Source: Enterococcus_D sp050529585 (GTDB taxonomy: Bacteria > Bacillota > Bacilli > Lactobacillales > Enterococcaceae). From it: 64,000 nt of DNA. The notes below the pieces were generated by a model that worked only from the letters and a program-made list of their open reading frames with translations, was not told where the DNA came from and did no database searches. The DNA is taken from positions 2,852,001 through 2,916,000 of the forward strand of contig NZ_CP172882.1 in the NCBI RefSeq assembly GCF_050529585.1, written 5' to 3'. The position numbers were made by a program, and so were the translations under genes. Shown one piece after another: positions 24,783-33,036 of this stretch (the first letter of the stretch is position 1; every line of letters begins with the position of its first letter).

Positions 24783-25805
24783 ATGAAGAAAAAATTGATC
24801 TTAGCAGCCGTCAGTGCAATGAGCCTTTTTGCCTTAGCTGCTTGCGGAAGTTCCAGTGAAGAAATTGCAACAATGAAAGGTGGCAAAATCACCGTTCAAG
24901 ATTTTTATGATGAAGCCAAAACAGATTCAACCAACCAAAGTTTGATTCGTCAGTTGATTGTGTTAAAAGTATTTGATGAAAAATATGGTGACAAAGTAAC
25001 TGATGACATGATCGATGAACAATTCAATTCAACTGCTGAACAATATGGCGGCAGCGACACCTTTGAATCAGCATTAGAATCTGCTGGCTATACGACTAAA
25101 TCTTACCGTGAACAAATCAAACAACAATTGTCATTGCAAGAAGGCTTAAAAGCCAATATGGATATCACGGATGAAGACATGAAAACCGCTTGGGATTCTT
25201 TCCATCCTGAAGTAGAAGCACAAATCATCAAAGTGGCAAGTGAAGATGACGCCAACGATGTTTTAGATGAAGTGAAAAAAGATGACGCTGATTTCGGAGA
25301 AATTGCAAAAGACAAGTCAACAGACACAGCAACTGCTGAAGATGGTGGGACGATCAAATTTGATTCAACATCAACTACTGTTCCGACAGAAGTCAAAACA
25401 GCCGCCTTTGCTTTAAAAGATGGTGAAATCTCAGATGTGATCTCAGCAACAGATACATCAACCTATACAACAAGCTACTATGTTGTCAAGATGGTGAAAA
25501 CCCAAGACAAAGGCAATGATATGGATAAATACAAAGATGAATTGACAGAAATCGCCCAAAACACTTTGTTAAATGATTCAACATTCGTTGCTTCAACAAT
25601 CGGTACCGAATTACAAGCTGCTAATGTAAAAATGAAAGATTCCGATCTTGCTGATCTTCTTTCTGATTACATCACAGCTGCCGACACAGAAGATTCCACA
25701 GCTGATTCTTCTGCAACTGATTCTACAGACAGTGACGCAGCAACTGATTCAACTGCTGAATCTACTGCTACAAGCGAAAGTACAACCGATTCTTCTGCGG
25801 AATAA
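24783..25805 (+). CDS. prsA: Foldase lipoprotein PrsA (peptidyl-prolyl isomerase)
   Basis: A 340-residue lipoprotein foldase that helps secreted proteins fold outside the membrane. The signal peptide ends at the lipobox LAAC (Cys near residue 21). A parvulin-like domain lies at about residues 140-240 (EAQIIKVASEDDANDVLDEV, DFGEIAKDKS, FALKDGEISDVI), with helical N- and C-terminal parts. The last 50 residues are a low-complexity tail of Asp, Ser, Thr and Ala. I chose the ATG at 24783; an in-frame GTG at 24771 touches the AGGAG and cannot be used with it. Neighbourhood (ecs, hit, prsA) matches Bacillus. Confidence 0.88.
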   Translation: MKKKLILAAVSAMSLFALAACGSSSEEIATMKGGKITVQDFYDEAKTDSTNQSLIRQLIVLKVFDEKYGDKVTDDMIDEQFNSTAEQYGGSDTFESALESAGYTTKSYREQIKQQLSLQEGLKANMDITDEDMKTAWDSFHPEVEAQIIKVASEDDANDVLDEVKKDDADFGEIAKDKSTDTATAEDGGTIKFDSTSTTVPTEVKTAAFALKDGEISDVISATDTSTYTTSYYVVKMVKTQDKGNDMDKYKDELTEIAQNTLLNDSTFVASTIGTELQAANVKMKDSDLADLLSDYITAADTEDSTADSSATDSTDSDAATDSTAESTATSESTTDSSAE

Positions 25806-25814
25806 ACAATATAA

Positions 25815-25850
25815 GGTGTATCCACTTTTGAGTGGATACACCTTTTTTGA
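25815..25850 (+). terminator. Terminator after prsA
   Basis: GTGTATCCACT pairs with AGTGGATACAC around a short loop, followed by six T. Confidence 0.9.
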
Positions 25851-25910
25851 TGGGAAATAATGACCTGTGCAGTTTTTTATATGGCTTGTTTCCTACAAGA
25901 ATCATAACAA

Positions 25911-25945
25911 AAGAGGCAACGATCATCCAATCACGTTGCCTCCCC
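25911..25945 (-). terminator. Terminator after the PTS IIC gene
   Basis: On the minus strand GAGGCAACG pairs with CGTTGCCTC, followed by TTTTGTT. Confidence 0.8.
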
Positions 25946-25967
25946 AAAATCTCTATTCGCATCACTT

Positions 25968-27293
25968 TTAGTTGACTGATTCTTTACTCATATTTGCTGT
26001 TACTTTTTCATCGATACGCAAGAATGGCATATAGATAAACACACTCACTGCAATAATGGCAATTTGCAATACTGCAGCGCGCCAATCGCCTCCAGTTGCT
26101 AAGAATCCTGAAATAACAGGCGGTGTAGTCCAAGGAATTTGTACGACAACATGATTGATCAGACCAACTGCTGTTGCAAAGTATGCGACCGTCAAAGAAA
26201 ATATTGGTGCCAACACAAATGGAATGATCAAGCTAATATTAAACACGATCGGCAAACCGAAGATAATGGGTTCACTGATGTTAAATATTGCAGGTGTTAC
26301 AGAAAGTTTCGCAAAATCCTTATAATCTTTTCGACGACTAAAGATAAAAATAGCGATCAATAAAGCAATCGTATTTCCAGAACCACCCATGACTGCAAAT
26401 GTATCTTTGAATGCCATATTGATGATGTGGGGTATTTCTTCTTTGTTCGCATATGCTGCCATATTTTCTTGCATATTTTGCAATAAGAATGGATCCAAAA
26501 GAGAGCCAGAAATGACCGCTTGGTGAATCCCAAAACCAAAAAACAAGTTAGCAATCGACGTAATCAATAAGAATCCTGGCAATCCAGTTGTAATTTTGCT
26601 TAATGGACCTGTGATGACCGTTGTGATCAATGTATTGACATCCATATTGAACAATTGATTGATCGCAAAAGAACCGATCGCAAATGTTGTCACAGTAATC
26701 ATGATTGGAATCAGCACATTGAACGATTTCAAAACTGCTGGTGGAATATTTCCCGACAGTTGAATTTGCAATTTTTTATTGTTAGACAGTTTGATAAACA
26801 ATTCTGTTGCCGCTAATCCTACAAAGATCCCTACAAACATACCTGATGCCCCTGTATGCGTAACAGGAATAACGCCGCTGACTTCAAGTGCTTCCTGGCT
26901 ACCTTCTGGTGTAAAGAGCGTCATCATAGGCGTCAATACGATAAATGTCGATATAGCGACTAATACTGCAGCGATTTGATTGGTATAATTTCTGCTAACA
27001 CACATATGATAAGATACCGCTGCGACAACCAACAATGTCGTGATACTCAATGTTCCGTTACTAATAGATGTTCCTATTTCTTGAATTTTTGTTAACGTTT
27101 CTGGATCAATGATTTTTCCCATAAATCCTGTCGGTTCCAAAATCACATAATTGATCAATGTGACAAATCCCGCCAACATCATAAATGGCATAAAAGTTGC
27201 AAATGCATCACGAAGCGTTCGCAAATGGATTTGATTTCCTAACTTTGTTGCAACGATACCGAATTTTTCAAATATAGCATCTTTTTTACTCAT
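25968..27293 (-). CDS. PTS IIC component, lactose/cellobiose (CelB) family
   Basis: A 441-residue membrane permease of the lactose/cellobiose PTS family with about 10 spans. Typical segments are LRDAFATFMPFMMLAGFVTLINY, PVTHTGASGMFVGIFVGLAATELF, GFGIHQAVISGSLLDPFLLQ and FNISEPIIFGLPIVFNISLIIPF (the N-x-x-E-P motif). No IIA or IIB gene accompanies it, so it must use subunits encoded elsewhere. The divergent partner gene cluster encodes a GH1 enzyme, pointing to a beta-glucoside substrate. A promoter, a GntR-type operator and a cre site lie upstream. Confidence 0.87.
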   Translation of the reverse strand: MSKKDAIFEKFGIVATKLGNQIHLRTLRDAFATFMPFMMLAGFVTLINYVILEPTGFMGKIIDPETLTKIQEIGTSISNGTLSITTLLVVAAVSYHMCVSRNYTNQIAAVLVAISTFIVLTPMMTLFTPEGSQEALEVSGVIPVTHTGASGMFVGIFVGLAATELFIKLSNNKKLQIQLSGNIPPAVLKSFNVLIPIMITVTTFAIGSFAINQLFNMDVNTLITTVITGPLSKITTGLPGFLLITSIANLFFGFGIHQAVISGSLLDPFLLQNMQENMAAYANKEEIPHIINMAFKDTFAVMGGSGNTIALLIAIFIFSRRKDYKDFAKLSVTPAIFNISEPIIFGLPIVFNISLIIPFVLAPIFSLTVAYFATAVGLINHVVVQIPWTTPPVISGFLATGGDWRAAVLQIAIIAVSVFIYMPFLRIDEKVTANMSKESVN

Positions 27294-27315
27294 AGCACAC
27301 TCAATCTCCTTTATT

Positions 27316-27335
27316 TGGTTGTAAGCGATTGCTTA
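27316..27335. promoter_or_regulatory. Catabolite-responsive element (cre) upstream of PTS IIC
   Basis: TTGTAAGCGATTGCT fits the cre consensus WTGNAANCGNWNNCW at every position. It lies just downstream of the predicted -10 of the PTS promoter, where CcpA binding would block transcription when preferred sugars are present. Confidence 0.72.
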
Positions 27336-27339
27336 TGAC

Positions 27340-27399
27340 ATGATAATACACTACCTTTCTTTTAAAGTAAATACCTTTTCATAAAATTATATATCTTTT
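27340..27399 (-). promoter_or_regulatory. PTS IIC promoter with GntR-type operator, copy 1
   Basis: On the minus strand an 18-base element (27399-27382) is followed by 9 bases and ATTTACTTT (27372-27364). The same composite is found between gntR and the GH1 gene. The TTTACT in it serves as a -35, with TATTAT 17 bases downstream, so a bound regulator would cover the promoter. Confidence 0.75.
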
Positions 27400-27435
27400 T
27401 TGAGAGTAAAAAAAAATCAACGCGAAAGTTGATTC

Positions 27436-28149
27436 TTATTTCTCCACAAATACTGCTTCAAAGACAAAATCTTGATACAAATGACGAGACAATGAATATT
27501 CAAATGGAATACCTGAGGACAATGACACAACTTTGTCTACTTCGATCATGAATGCACCTGGTTCGATCGATAAAACTTCAGCGTCAAAGTCATTCGCTGT
27601 ATCTCCTTTGATCCATATATGAGATGACTTGATTTCTAGCCCTAACTCACCTGAGATGTACCCGTAAACTGAACGTTTCAAATGTTTGGGTTCCAATCCA
27701 GGAATAACTGAAAGCGGCATAAAGGTTTGCTCGATTGAATAAGGCGCCGCATCAATAAATCGGCTGCGAATGATATTATAAACATATTCTTTAGGATCGA
27801 TGTCTAAAATATGAGCGACTTCATTCGTAGGCAATTCAATAGAAAACGTATGAATTTCAGAAGTGACGTGCTCTTCACCTACCAAATCAAATAAGCCTTC
27901 ATTCGGCCCAAAAACTTTTGAATTATCGATGGGGGTGCGCAGCACTTCTGTCCCATACCCACTTCTCGTGTGCAGCAGGCCTTCTGATACAAGCATATCG
28001 ATTCCTTTTTTGACTGTTAATTTACTTGCTTGGTATTTTTGTGCCAATACATCGCCGGGGGGCAGCTTTTCTCCAATCGAATAAGTGCCATTTGCAATTT
28101 TTTTCTTAATATCTGTATATACTTCGATATATTTGGGTTGTTTCTTCAT
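27436..28149 (-). CDS. GntR family regulator (HutC/UTRA subfamily)
   Basis: A 237-residue regulator with an N-terminal winged helix (YIEVYTDIKKKIANGTYSIGEKLPPGDVLAQKYQASKLTVKKGIDMLVSEGLL, residues 7-60) and a C-terminal UTRA effector domain from about residue 95 (YVYNIIRSRFIDAAPYSIEQTFMPL, IEVDKVVSLSSGIPFEYSLSRHLYQDFVFEA). Such proteins are usually repressors released by a phosphosugar. It sits between the PTS IIC and GH1 genes, and repeated operator-like elements before both make them its likely targets. Confidence 0.88.
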   Translation of the reverse strand: MKKQPKYIEVYTDIKKKIANGTYSIGEKLPPGDVLAQKYQASKLTVKKGIDMLVSEGLLHTRSGYGTEVLRTPIDNSKVFGPNEGLFDLVGEEHVTSEIHTFSIELPTNEVAHILDIDPKEYVYNIIRSRFIDAAPYSIEQTFMPLSVIPGLEPKHLKRSVYGYISGELGLEIKSSHIWIKGDTANDFDAEVLSIEPGAFMIEVDKVVSLSSGIPFEYSLSRHLYQDFVFEAVFVEK

Positions 28150-28235
28150 TATTCAAACTCCTTTTCAATAAACAATCATACCCCTACTTTATCATAAAGA
28201 AGTAAGTTTAGGCTACTAAAAATATACATCCTTTC

Positions 28236-28271
28236 AAAAGATATATAATTTTAAATAAAGCTATTTACTTT
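28236..28271 (+). promoter_or_regulatory. GntR-type operator, copy 2, with GH1 promoter and cre-like site
   Basis: An 18-base element (28236-28253), 9 bases and ATTTACTTT (28263-28271) repeat, in the GH1 direction, the composite seen before the PTS gene: both arms are identical and only the 9-base spacer differs. TTTACT acts as -35 with TACACT 18 bases on. A cre-like TGTAAGCGATGTTA (one mismatch) lies in the spacer. It can control both gntR and the GH1 gene. Confidence 0.75.
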
Positions 28272-28320
28272 TACATGTAAGCGATGTTACACTATTGACA
28301 TCGAGTAGGAGGGAAACAAC

Positions 28321-29745
28321 ATGACAAAAGAGACACAACTACTATTTCCAAAAGATTTTTGGTGGGGCTCAGCTTGGTCCGCAGAACAAGCTGAAGGGCG
28401 TGGCGAAACTGGAAAAGCAGAAACCGTTTGGGAAAGATGGTTCACCGAACAACCCAATCGCTTTTACAAAAGAATCGGCCCTGAAACCACAACAGATCAT
28501 ATTCATCGCTATCACGAAGATATCCAGCTAATGAAACAAACTGGACACAATTCATTTCGTGTATCTATCTCATGGGCACGCATGTTTCCAAATGATGGAA
28601 TCGGCGAACCAAATAAGAAAGCCATCGCTTTTTATCGCGATTTATTTACTGAAATGAATAACAATGGCATCAAAGTATTTGCGAACCTCTATCATTTTGA
28701 TATGCCAGCAAAATTACAAGATCAAGGTGGCTGGGAATCTAGAGCTGTTGTTGACGCTTATGTTCGTTTTGCTGATACCTGTTTCCAATATTTTGGGGAT
28801 TTGGTTTATCATTGGTTTACTTTCAATGAACCTTTGGGACCAATCTTAGGTTCTTACCTTGAGGATTTTCATTACCCTAATTTGATTGATTTTAAAAGAG
28901 GGGCACAGGCTGCTTTCTTTACGATCTTGGCACACGCAAAAGCAATCGAAGCCTTCAAAAAGCACCAACTAACGAGCAAAATCGGGGTCATTCTTAATCT
29001 GAGTCCTACTTTTCCTCGAAGCCAAAATCCTGCCGATGTGCAAGCAGCTGAAATTGCAGATTTATTTTATACACGAAGCTTTCTCGATCCTATGGTCAAA
29101 GGTGTTTTTCCAGAGAAATTGATTGACCTGCTAAAAACCTATGATCAATTGCCTGCAGACTATCAAACGGATGATCTAGCCATCATCAAAGAACATACTG
29201 CTCAAATTTTAGGTCTGAACTATTATGAACCACGACGGGTCAAAGCGCGTTTGACTGCCATCAATCAGGATGGACCTTTCTTACCAGAGTGGTTCTTTGA
29301 ACACCACGTCATGCCTGGCAGACGGATGAATGAATACCGCGGATGGGAAATTTACGAAAAAGGTATTTATGATCTATGTCTTGATATCAGAGACAACTAT
29401 GGAAACATTGAAGCATTCATATCAGAAAATGGTATGGGCGTTGCTGATGAAGAACGATTTATGGATGATCAAGGACAAGTGATCGATGACTATCGCATCA
29501 CTTTCATTCAAGACCACTTAGCGTATTTATGGCAAGCAATTCAAGACGGCTGCAACATCAAGGGCTATCATTTGTGGACATTTATCGATTGCTGGTCATG
29601 GATCAATTCTTACAAAAACCGCTACGGGCTTGTTTCATTGGATTTAGCAACACAAAAAAGAACAATCAAAAAAAGCGGCTTCTTCTATAAGACACTGAGT
29701 GAACAAAACGGCTTCTTATACGATACTGATTTATTGATTCGCTAA
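28321..29745 (+). CDS. Glycoside hydrolase family 1, probable 6-phospho-beta-glucosidase
   Basis: A 474-residue GH1 enzyme. Acid/base Glu170 is in FTFNEP and nucleophile Glu369 in ISENG. In the aglycone region DCWSWINSYKNRYG, Ser426 replaces the Glu found in non-phosphorylated beta-glucosidases, favouring phosphorylated substrates. That fits import by the neighbouring PTS permease. It would split a phosphorylated beta-glucoside in the cytoplasm to glucose-6-phosphate and the aglycone or sugar. The ATG follows AGGAGGG. Expression is probably controlled by the divergent GntR protein and CcpA. Confidence 0.88.
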   Translation: MTKETQLLFPKDFWWGSAWSAEQAEGRGETGKAETVWERWFTEQPNRFYKRIGPETTTDHIHRYHEDIQLMKQTGHNSFRVSISWARMFPNDGIGEPNKKAIAFYRDLFTEMNNNGIKVFANLYHFDMPAKLQDQGGWESRAVVDAYVRFADTCFQYFGDLVYHWFTFNEPLGPILGSYLEDFHYPNLIDFKRGAQAAFFTILAHAKAIEAFKKHQLTSKIGVILNLSPTFPRSQNPADVQAAEIADLFYTRSFLDPMVKGVFPEKLIDLLKTYDQLPADYQTDDLAIIKEHTAQILGLNYYEPRRVKARLTAINQDGPFLPEWFFEHHVMPGRRMNEYRGWEIYEKGIYDLCLDIRDNYGNIEAFISENGMGVADEERFMDDQGQVIDDYRITFIQDHLAYLWQAIQDGCNIKGYHLWTFIDCWSWINSYKNRYGLVSLDLATQKRTIKKSGFFYKTLSEQNGFLYDTDLLIR

Positions 29746-29762
29746 GGTCTAATTAAACGCCT

Positions 29763-29814
29763 AAAGAGACACAGTTCGTTCTCCTGTAAATGGAGCGGAC
29801 TGTGCCTCTTTTTT
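29763..29814. terminator. Bidirectional terminator after the GH1 gene
   Basis: AAGAGACACAGT and ACTGTGCCTCTT arms with an inner TCTCC/GGAG pairing and T-rich flank; serves GH1 and the convergent metallophosphoesterase gene. Confidence 0.8.
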
Positions 29815-30616
29815 ATTGACGCATATCAAGGCGCATCAAAACTTGATTGGGACGGAAATTTTCTGATGCTTGATAGGTTAGTTTCCCCGATTCGATCGTA
29901 TATAGATTATAGCCATATCTTTCTTCAAAGCGAACGATTCCTGCTCCTTCATCTTCTCCCACAAAGGACATACTAGCAACTGTGAAATAAGGAATCCCTC
30001 TAATCGTTCCTGTATAGGCATGATGCGTATGTCCACACAGGATGCCGCAAACAGAAAACTTGGCCAATAATTCAAGCAAGCGTTTTGCTCCTGGCCATGC
30101 AGCTGTATCGGCTTGACCGTCCAGCAAATGATGGTGGGTCACAAAAAGGATTGGCTTTGCTTGGGTCTGAACAAGCGTTTCTTCTAACCATAAAAATTGC
30201 TGCTCATCAATGATACCATCAGAAGAGCCATGACAAGAATTATCGAAAGCAACGATGTAAAAAGAGTCTGCATCATACACAGTATTATACGGCAATGAAT
30301 CACGTGAACCTGCGAACCATCCTTGTCTAAAATGTTCTTTGATGTCATGGTTTCCTAGAGTGACTATCATGGGGATGTCACCAATCAATTGTTGGATTTT
30401 TTGCTTGAGATGCGCATAGTCCGCCGGACACCCATCTTCTGTTAAATCACCACTGATAATCAGCAAATCGATCCTCATTTTTTCTTGTGCGCGTTCAATA
30501 CAAGCAGTCAAGGGAATCAAAGGATTTCTCATACGTCCAAGCATGCCTAGATATCCTTCAGTTTGTGTTGCATAATGCTTGCGATAATGAATGTCTGAAA
30601 CATGTAATATATTCAT
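29813..30616 (-). CDS. Calcineurin-like metallophosphoesterase
   Basis: A 267-residue binuclear metallophosphoesterase. The full motif set is present: D-x-H in VSDIHYRKHY, GD in ISGDLTEDG, GNHD near residue 92, the His of THHHLLDG, and GHTHHAYTG. No signal peptide, so it acts in the cytoplasm. It is the last gene of a phnD-phnC-phnE-phnE operon, 4 bases after the second permease. It may hydrolyse the imported phosphorus compound, for example a phosphodiester or phosphomonoester. Related cytoplasmic enzymes include cyclic-nucleotide and glycerophosphodiester phosphodiesterases; substrate unknown. Confidence 0.85.
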   Translation of the reverse strand: MNILHVSDIHYRKHYATQTEGYLGMLGRMRNPLIPLTACIERAQEKMRIDLLIISGDLTEDGCPADYAHLKQKIQQLIGDIPMIVTLGNHDIKEHFRQGWFAGSRDSLPYNTVYDADSFYIVAFDNSCHGSSDGIIDEQQFLWLEETLVQTQAKPILFVTHHHLLDGQADTAAWPGAKRLLELLAKFSVCGILCGHTHHAYTGTIRGIPYFTVASMSFVGEDEGAGIVRFEERYGYNLYTIESGKLTYQASENFRPNQVLMRLDMRQ

Positions 30617-30620
30617 AAGC

Positions 30621-31403
30621 TCATCTCAATTTCTTTCTAATTATACCGGTCAATTGATCCAATAAAAAGACGGTTACGACAACGCCAAGTAAGATAATAC
30701 TCACTTTGCTCCATGACCTGGTTTGAATAGCAAAAATCAACGGTGCACCGATACCTCCAGCACCTACTAATCCTAGAGTCGCTGCACTCCGAACCGCAAT
30801 CTCAAAATGGTTAAGTGCAAATGAACTATAAATAGGGGCTAAATAAGGCACGCGAACAAAGAACATTGTTTGCCAAAAATTGCCTCCCACTGCTTGTACT
30901 TCCTCTATCAAGTGGTCGTTCATCGATTCCATTTCTTCCGTAAATAGTTTGCCCAGCATGCCAACTTGATGGACACCGATGGCCATTACTCCTGCAAAAG
31001 GTCCTGGTCCTACAATTTTCACAAAGATGATGGCATACACCAGTTCAGGAAAAGCCCTTAAGATATTACAGAACGTTTTGCCAAATTTAGCTACCCATGG
31101 TGCACTTTGCCAAAGATTGGCAGCACTGATCAATGTGATCGGAATTGCGCATATAGTCGCAATCATTGTACCTAAACAAGCAATCGCCAATGTAAGCAAT
31201 AGCAAACTAAACAAATCTTCCCCACTGCCGTCATAAAAGAATGCCCAATCTGGTTGGCTCAACCCTCGAATAACTTCTTGACCCAAAGTAAGAGAGAAGG
31301 TGCTCAAGCTAGAATAGTCTAAGGTCATCATCGCAAAGAGAAATAATAATACAAACAAACAGCTCCAAGCCCAAGTCGTTTTTTTGACTTCTTTCAATAT
31401 CAT
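30621..31403 (-). CDS. phnE: PhnE-type ABC transporter permease (second copy)
   Basis: A 260-residue permease with about six spans. The EAA-like loop is visible as EVQAVGGNFWQTMFFVRVPYLAPIYSSFALNHFEIAVRSAATLGLVGAGGIG, typical of PhnE. It overlaps the upstream permease by 4 bases. Two PhnE-like permeases probably form a heterodimeric channel with one ATPase and one binding lipoprotein. Confidence 0.87.
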   Translation of the reverse strand: MILKEVKKTTWAWSCLFVLLFLFAMMTLDYSSLSTFSLTLGQEVIRGLSQPDWAFFYDGSGEDLFSLLLLTLAIACLGTMIATICAIPITLISAANLWQSAPWVAKFGKTFCNILRAFPELVYAIIFVKIVGPGPFAGVMAIGVHQVGMLGKLFTEEMESMNDHLIEEVQAVGGNFWQTMFFVRVPYLAPIYSSFALNHFEIAVRSAATLGLVGAGGIGAPLIFAIQTRSWSKVSIILLGVVVTVFLLDQLTGIIRKKLR

Positions 31404-32179
31404 AGAAAGGACCTCCTGACCCGTTCACTGCAAAAATCAACGACCGCAACTGTCACCAAAATCATGATAATGATCATCGATACACGTTCGTAGTTTAATA
31501 ATGCCAATGATGCATTCAAAATCACACCGATTCCTCCCGCACCTACGTATCCTAGGACAGTTGACGCACGTACATTTACCTCAAATGCATAAAAAGTATA
31601 ACTTGCAAATTGACTCATTACTTGAGGCAAAATGGCATAGACTGTGATTTGCCATTTATTGGCACCGACCGCTGCCGCAGCTTCGATTGGTGCATGATCA
31701 ATTGTTTCGATTGCTTGAAACATCAATTGAGAGACCATCCCAAAAGTAAATACGGCAATCGTCAACACACCAGTAGCTTCACCAATACCAATGATCGCGA
31801 CGAATAGAGCAGCCAGCAAAAGATTCGGTACCGTACGTATCAATCCTAAAAGAAAGCGAAACACCAAAGAAAGCAGCCGATTTTCAGTAACCACTGTTGT
31901 TGCCAATAAACTAAAAGGCAACGCTGCAGCCACGCCGATCACAGTACCTAAAAAAGACATTTGCAACGTCTTGACCAAGGGGAGGAGCAGCTTAGGAAGA
32001 TAGTGAACATCTGGGTGTAAAAACCGTGAAAAGAATGCCGTCATTTGATTGCTATTTGTCCATATTTTCGTAAAATCAGCCCCTGTGACCCACGCGCTGC
32101 TTTGAAAACACAACAACAAGAATGCCAAAAGCAATAGATGCTTATACAAATTAAAGTGAACTGTATCTCTTAATTTCAA
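31400..32179 (-). CDS. phnE: PhnE-type ABC transporter permease (first copy)
   Basis: A 259-residue permease with about six spans and the loop AAAAVGANKWQITVYAILPQVMSQFASYTFYAFEVNVRASTVLGYVGAGGIG. It overlaps phnC by 4 bases and the second permease by 4 bases, showing tight translational coupling. It belongs to the phosphonate/phosphate-ester importer family. Confidence 0.87.
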   Translation of the reverse strand: MKLRDTVHFNLYKHLLLLAFLLLCFQSSAWVTGADFTKIWTNSNQMTAFFSRFLHPDVHYLPKLLLPLVKTLQMSFLGTVIGVAAALPFSLLATTVVTENRLLSLVFRFLLGLIRTVPNLLLAALFVAIIGIGEATGVLTIAVFTFGMVSQLMFQAIETIDHAPIEAAAAVGANKWQITVYAILPQVMSQFASYTFYAFEVNVRASTVLGYVGAGGIGVILNASLALLNYERVSMIIIMILVTVAVVDFCSERVRRSFL

Positions 32180-32940
32180 AGATTTCGCCCACTTTCTTCA
32201 AAAATAGCTTTGCCATATATTTGTTCAAGACGCTCGTCTGTCAAAGCTTCTGGTGTACCATCAAAAACAACAGACCCAGCTTTCAGTGCAATCACTCTTG
32301 TTGCATAGGTTCTAGCCAACGGGATCGAATGCAGATTGATCACAATCGTTTTTGCCATTGTTTGATTGATTTGTTGTAAGTCACGCATGACCTTTTCTGT
32401 TGTGATTGGGTCAAGAGAAGCCACAGGCTCATCTGCTAAAATAATTGGGGCTTGCTGCACCAGCGCTCGAGCAATCAATACCCGTTGTTGTTGTCCACCG
32501 CTAAGCTGATCACTGCGTGTTTGCAGCTTATCTGATAGGCCTACAGAAGCTAATGCTGTCTGTGTATGTTGATAATCTTCAGGTGTAAACAGGCCCAAAA
32601 TGCTCTTCCACGTGTTGTAATATCCCAATCTCCCTGATAATACATTTTTCTGAACCGTGCTGCGTTTGACCAGATTGAATTGCTGAGATATCAAGCCGAT
32701 TTGCCGGCGAATCAGACGCAGTTCTTTCTTATTTGCTTTGGTCACTGACTGTTCGTTGATACGAATGTCCCCTTCAGTGATAGGTACTAACCTATTGATC
32801 GCCCGTAGCAGGGTGCTCTTACCTGCACCACTTAATCCGATGATTGCTACAAACTCTCCTTGTGCTATCGTAAAATGGATATCTGTTAATCCTTGTACAC
32901 CATTTGGGTAGGTTTTTGATACGTGATCAAATGTTATCAT
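32176..32940 (-). CDS. phnC: PhnC-type ABC transporter ATP-binding protein
   Basis: A 254-residue importer ATPase: Walker A GLSGAGKST near residue 35, the Q-loop GLISQQFNLV, signature LSGGQQQRV, Walker B PIILADEPVASLDP and switch INLHSIPLA. These are characteristic of PhnC. First of the overlapping phnC-phnE-phnE-phosphoesterase group, 96 bases downstream of phnD. Confidence 0.9.
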   Translation of the reverse strand: MITFDHVSKTYPNGVQGLTDIHFTIAQGEFVAIIGLSGAGKSTLLRAINRLVPITEGDIRINEQSVTKANKKELRLIRRQIGLISQQFNLVKRSTVQKNVLSGRLGYYNTWKSILGLFTPEDYQHTQTALASVGLSDKLQTRSDQLSGGQQQRVLIARALVQQAPIILADEPVASLDPITTEKVMRDLQQINQTMAKTIVINLHSIPLARTYATRVIALKAGSVVFDGTPEALTDERLEQIYGKAIFEESGRNL

Positions 32941-33036
32941 TTTTTATTCTCCATCTATGTAAAGATAGCCCCTCTGACTATGGGCCTATCTTCTGATTTC
33001 ATTCACCATTTCATAAGGAAACATACTTGATGATTA

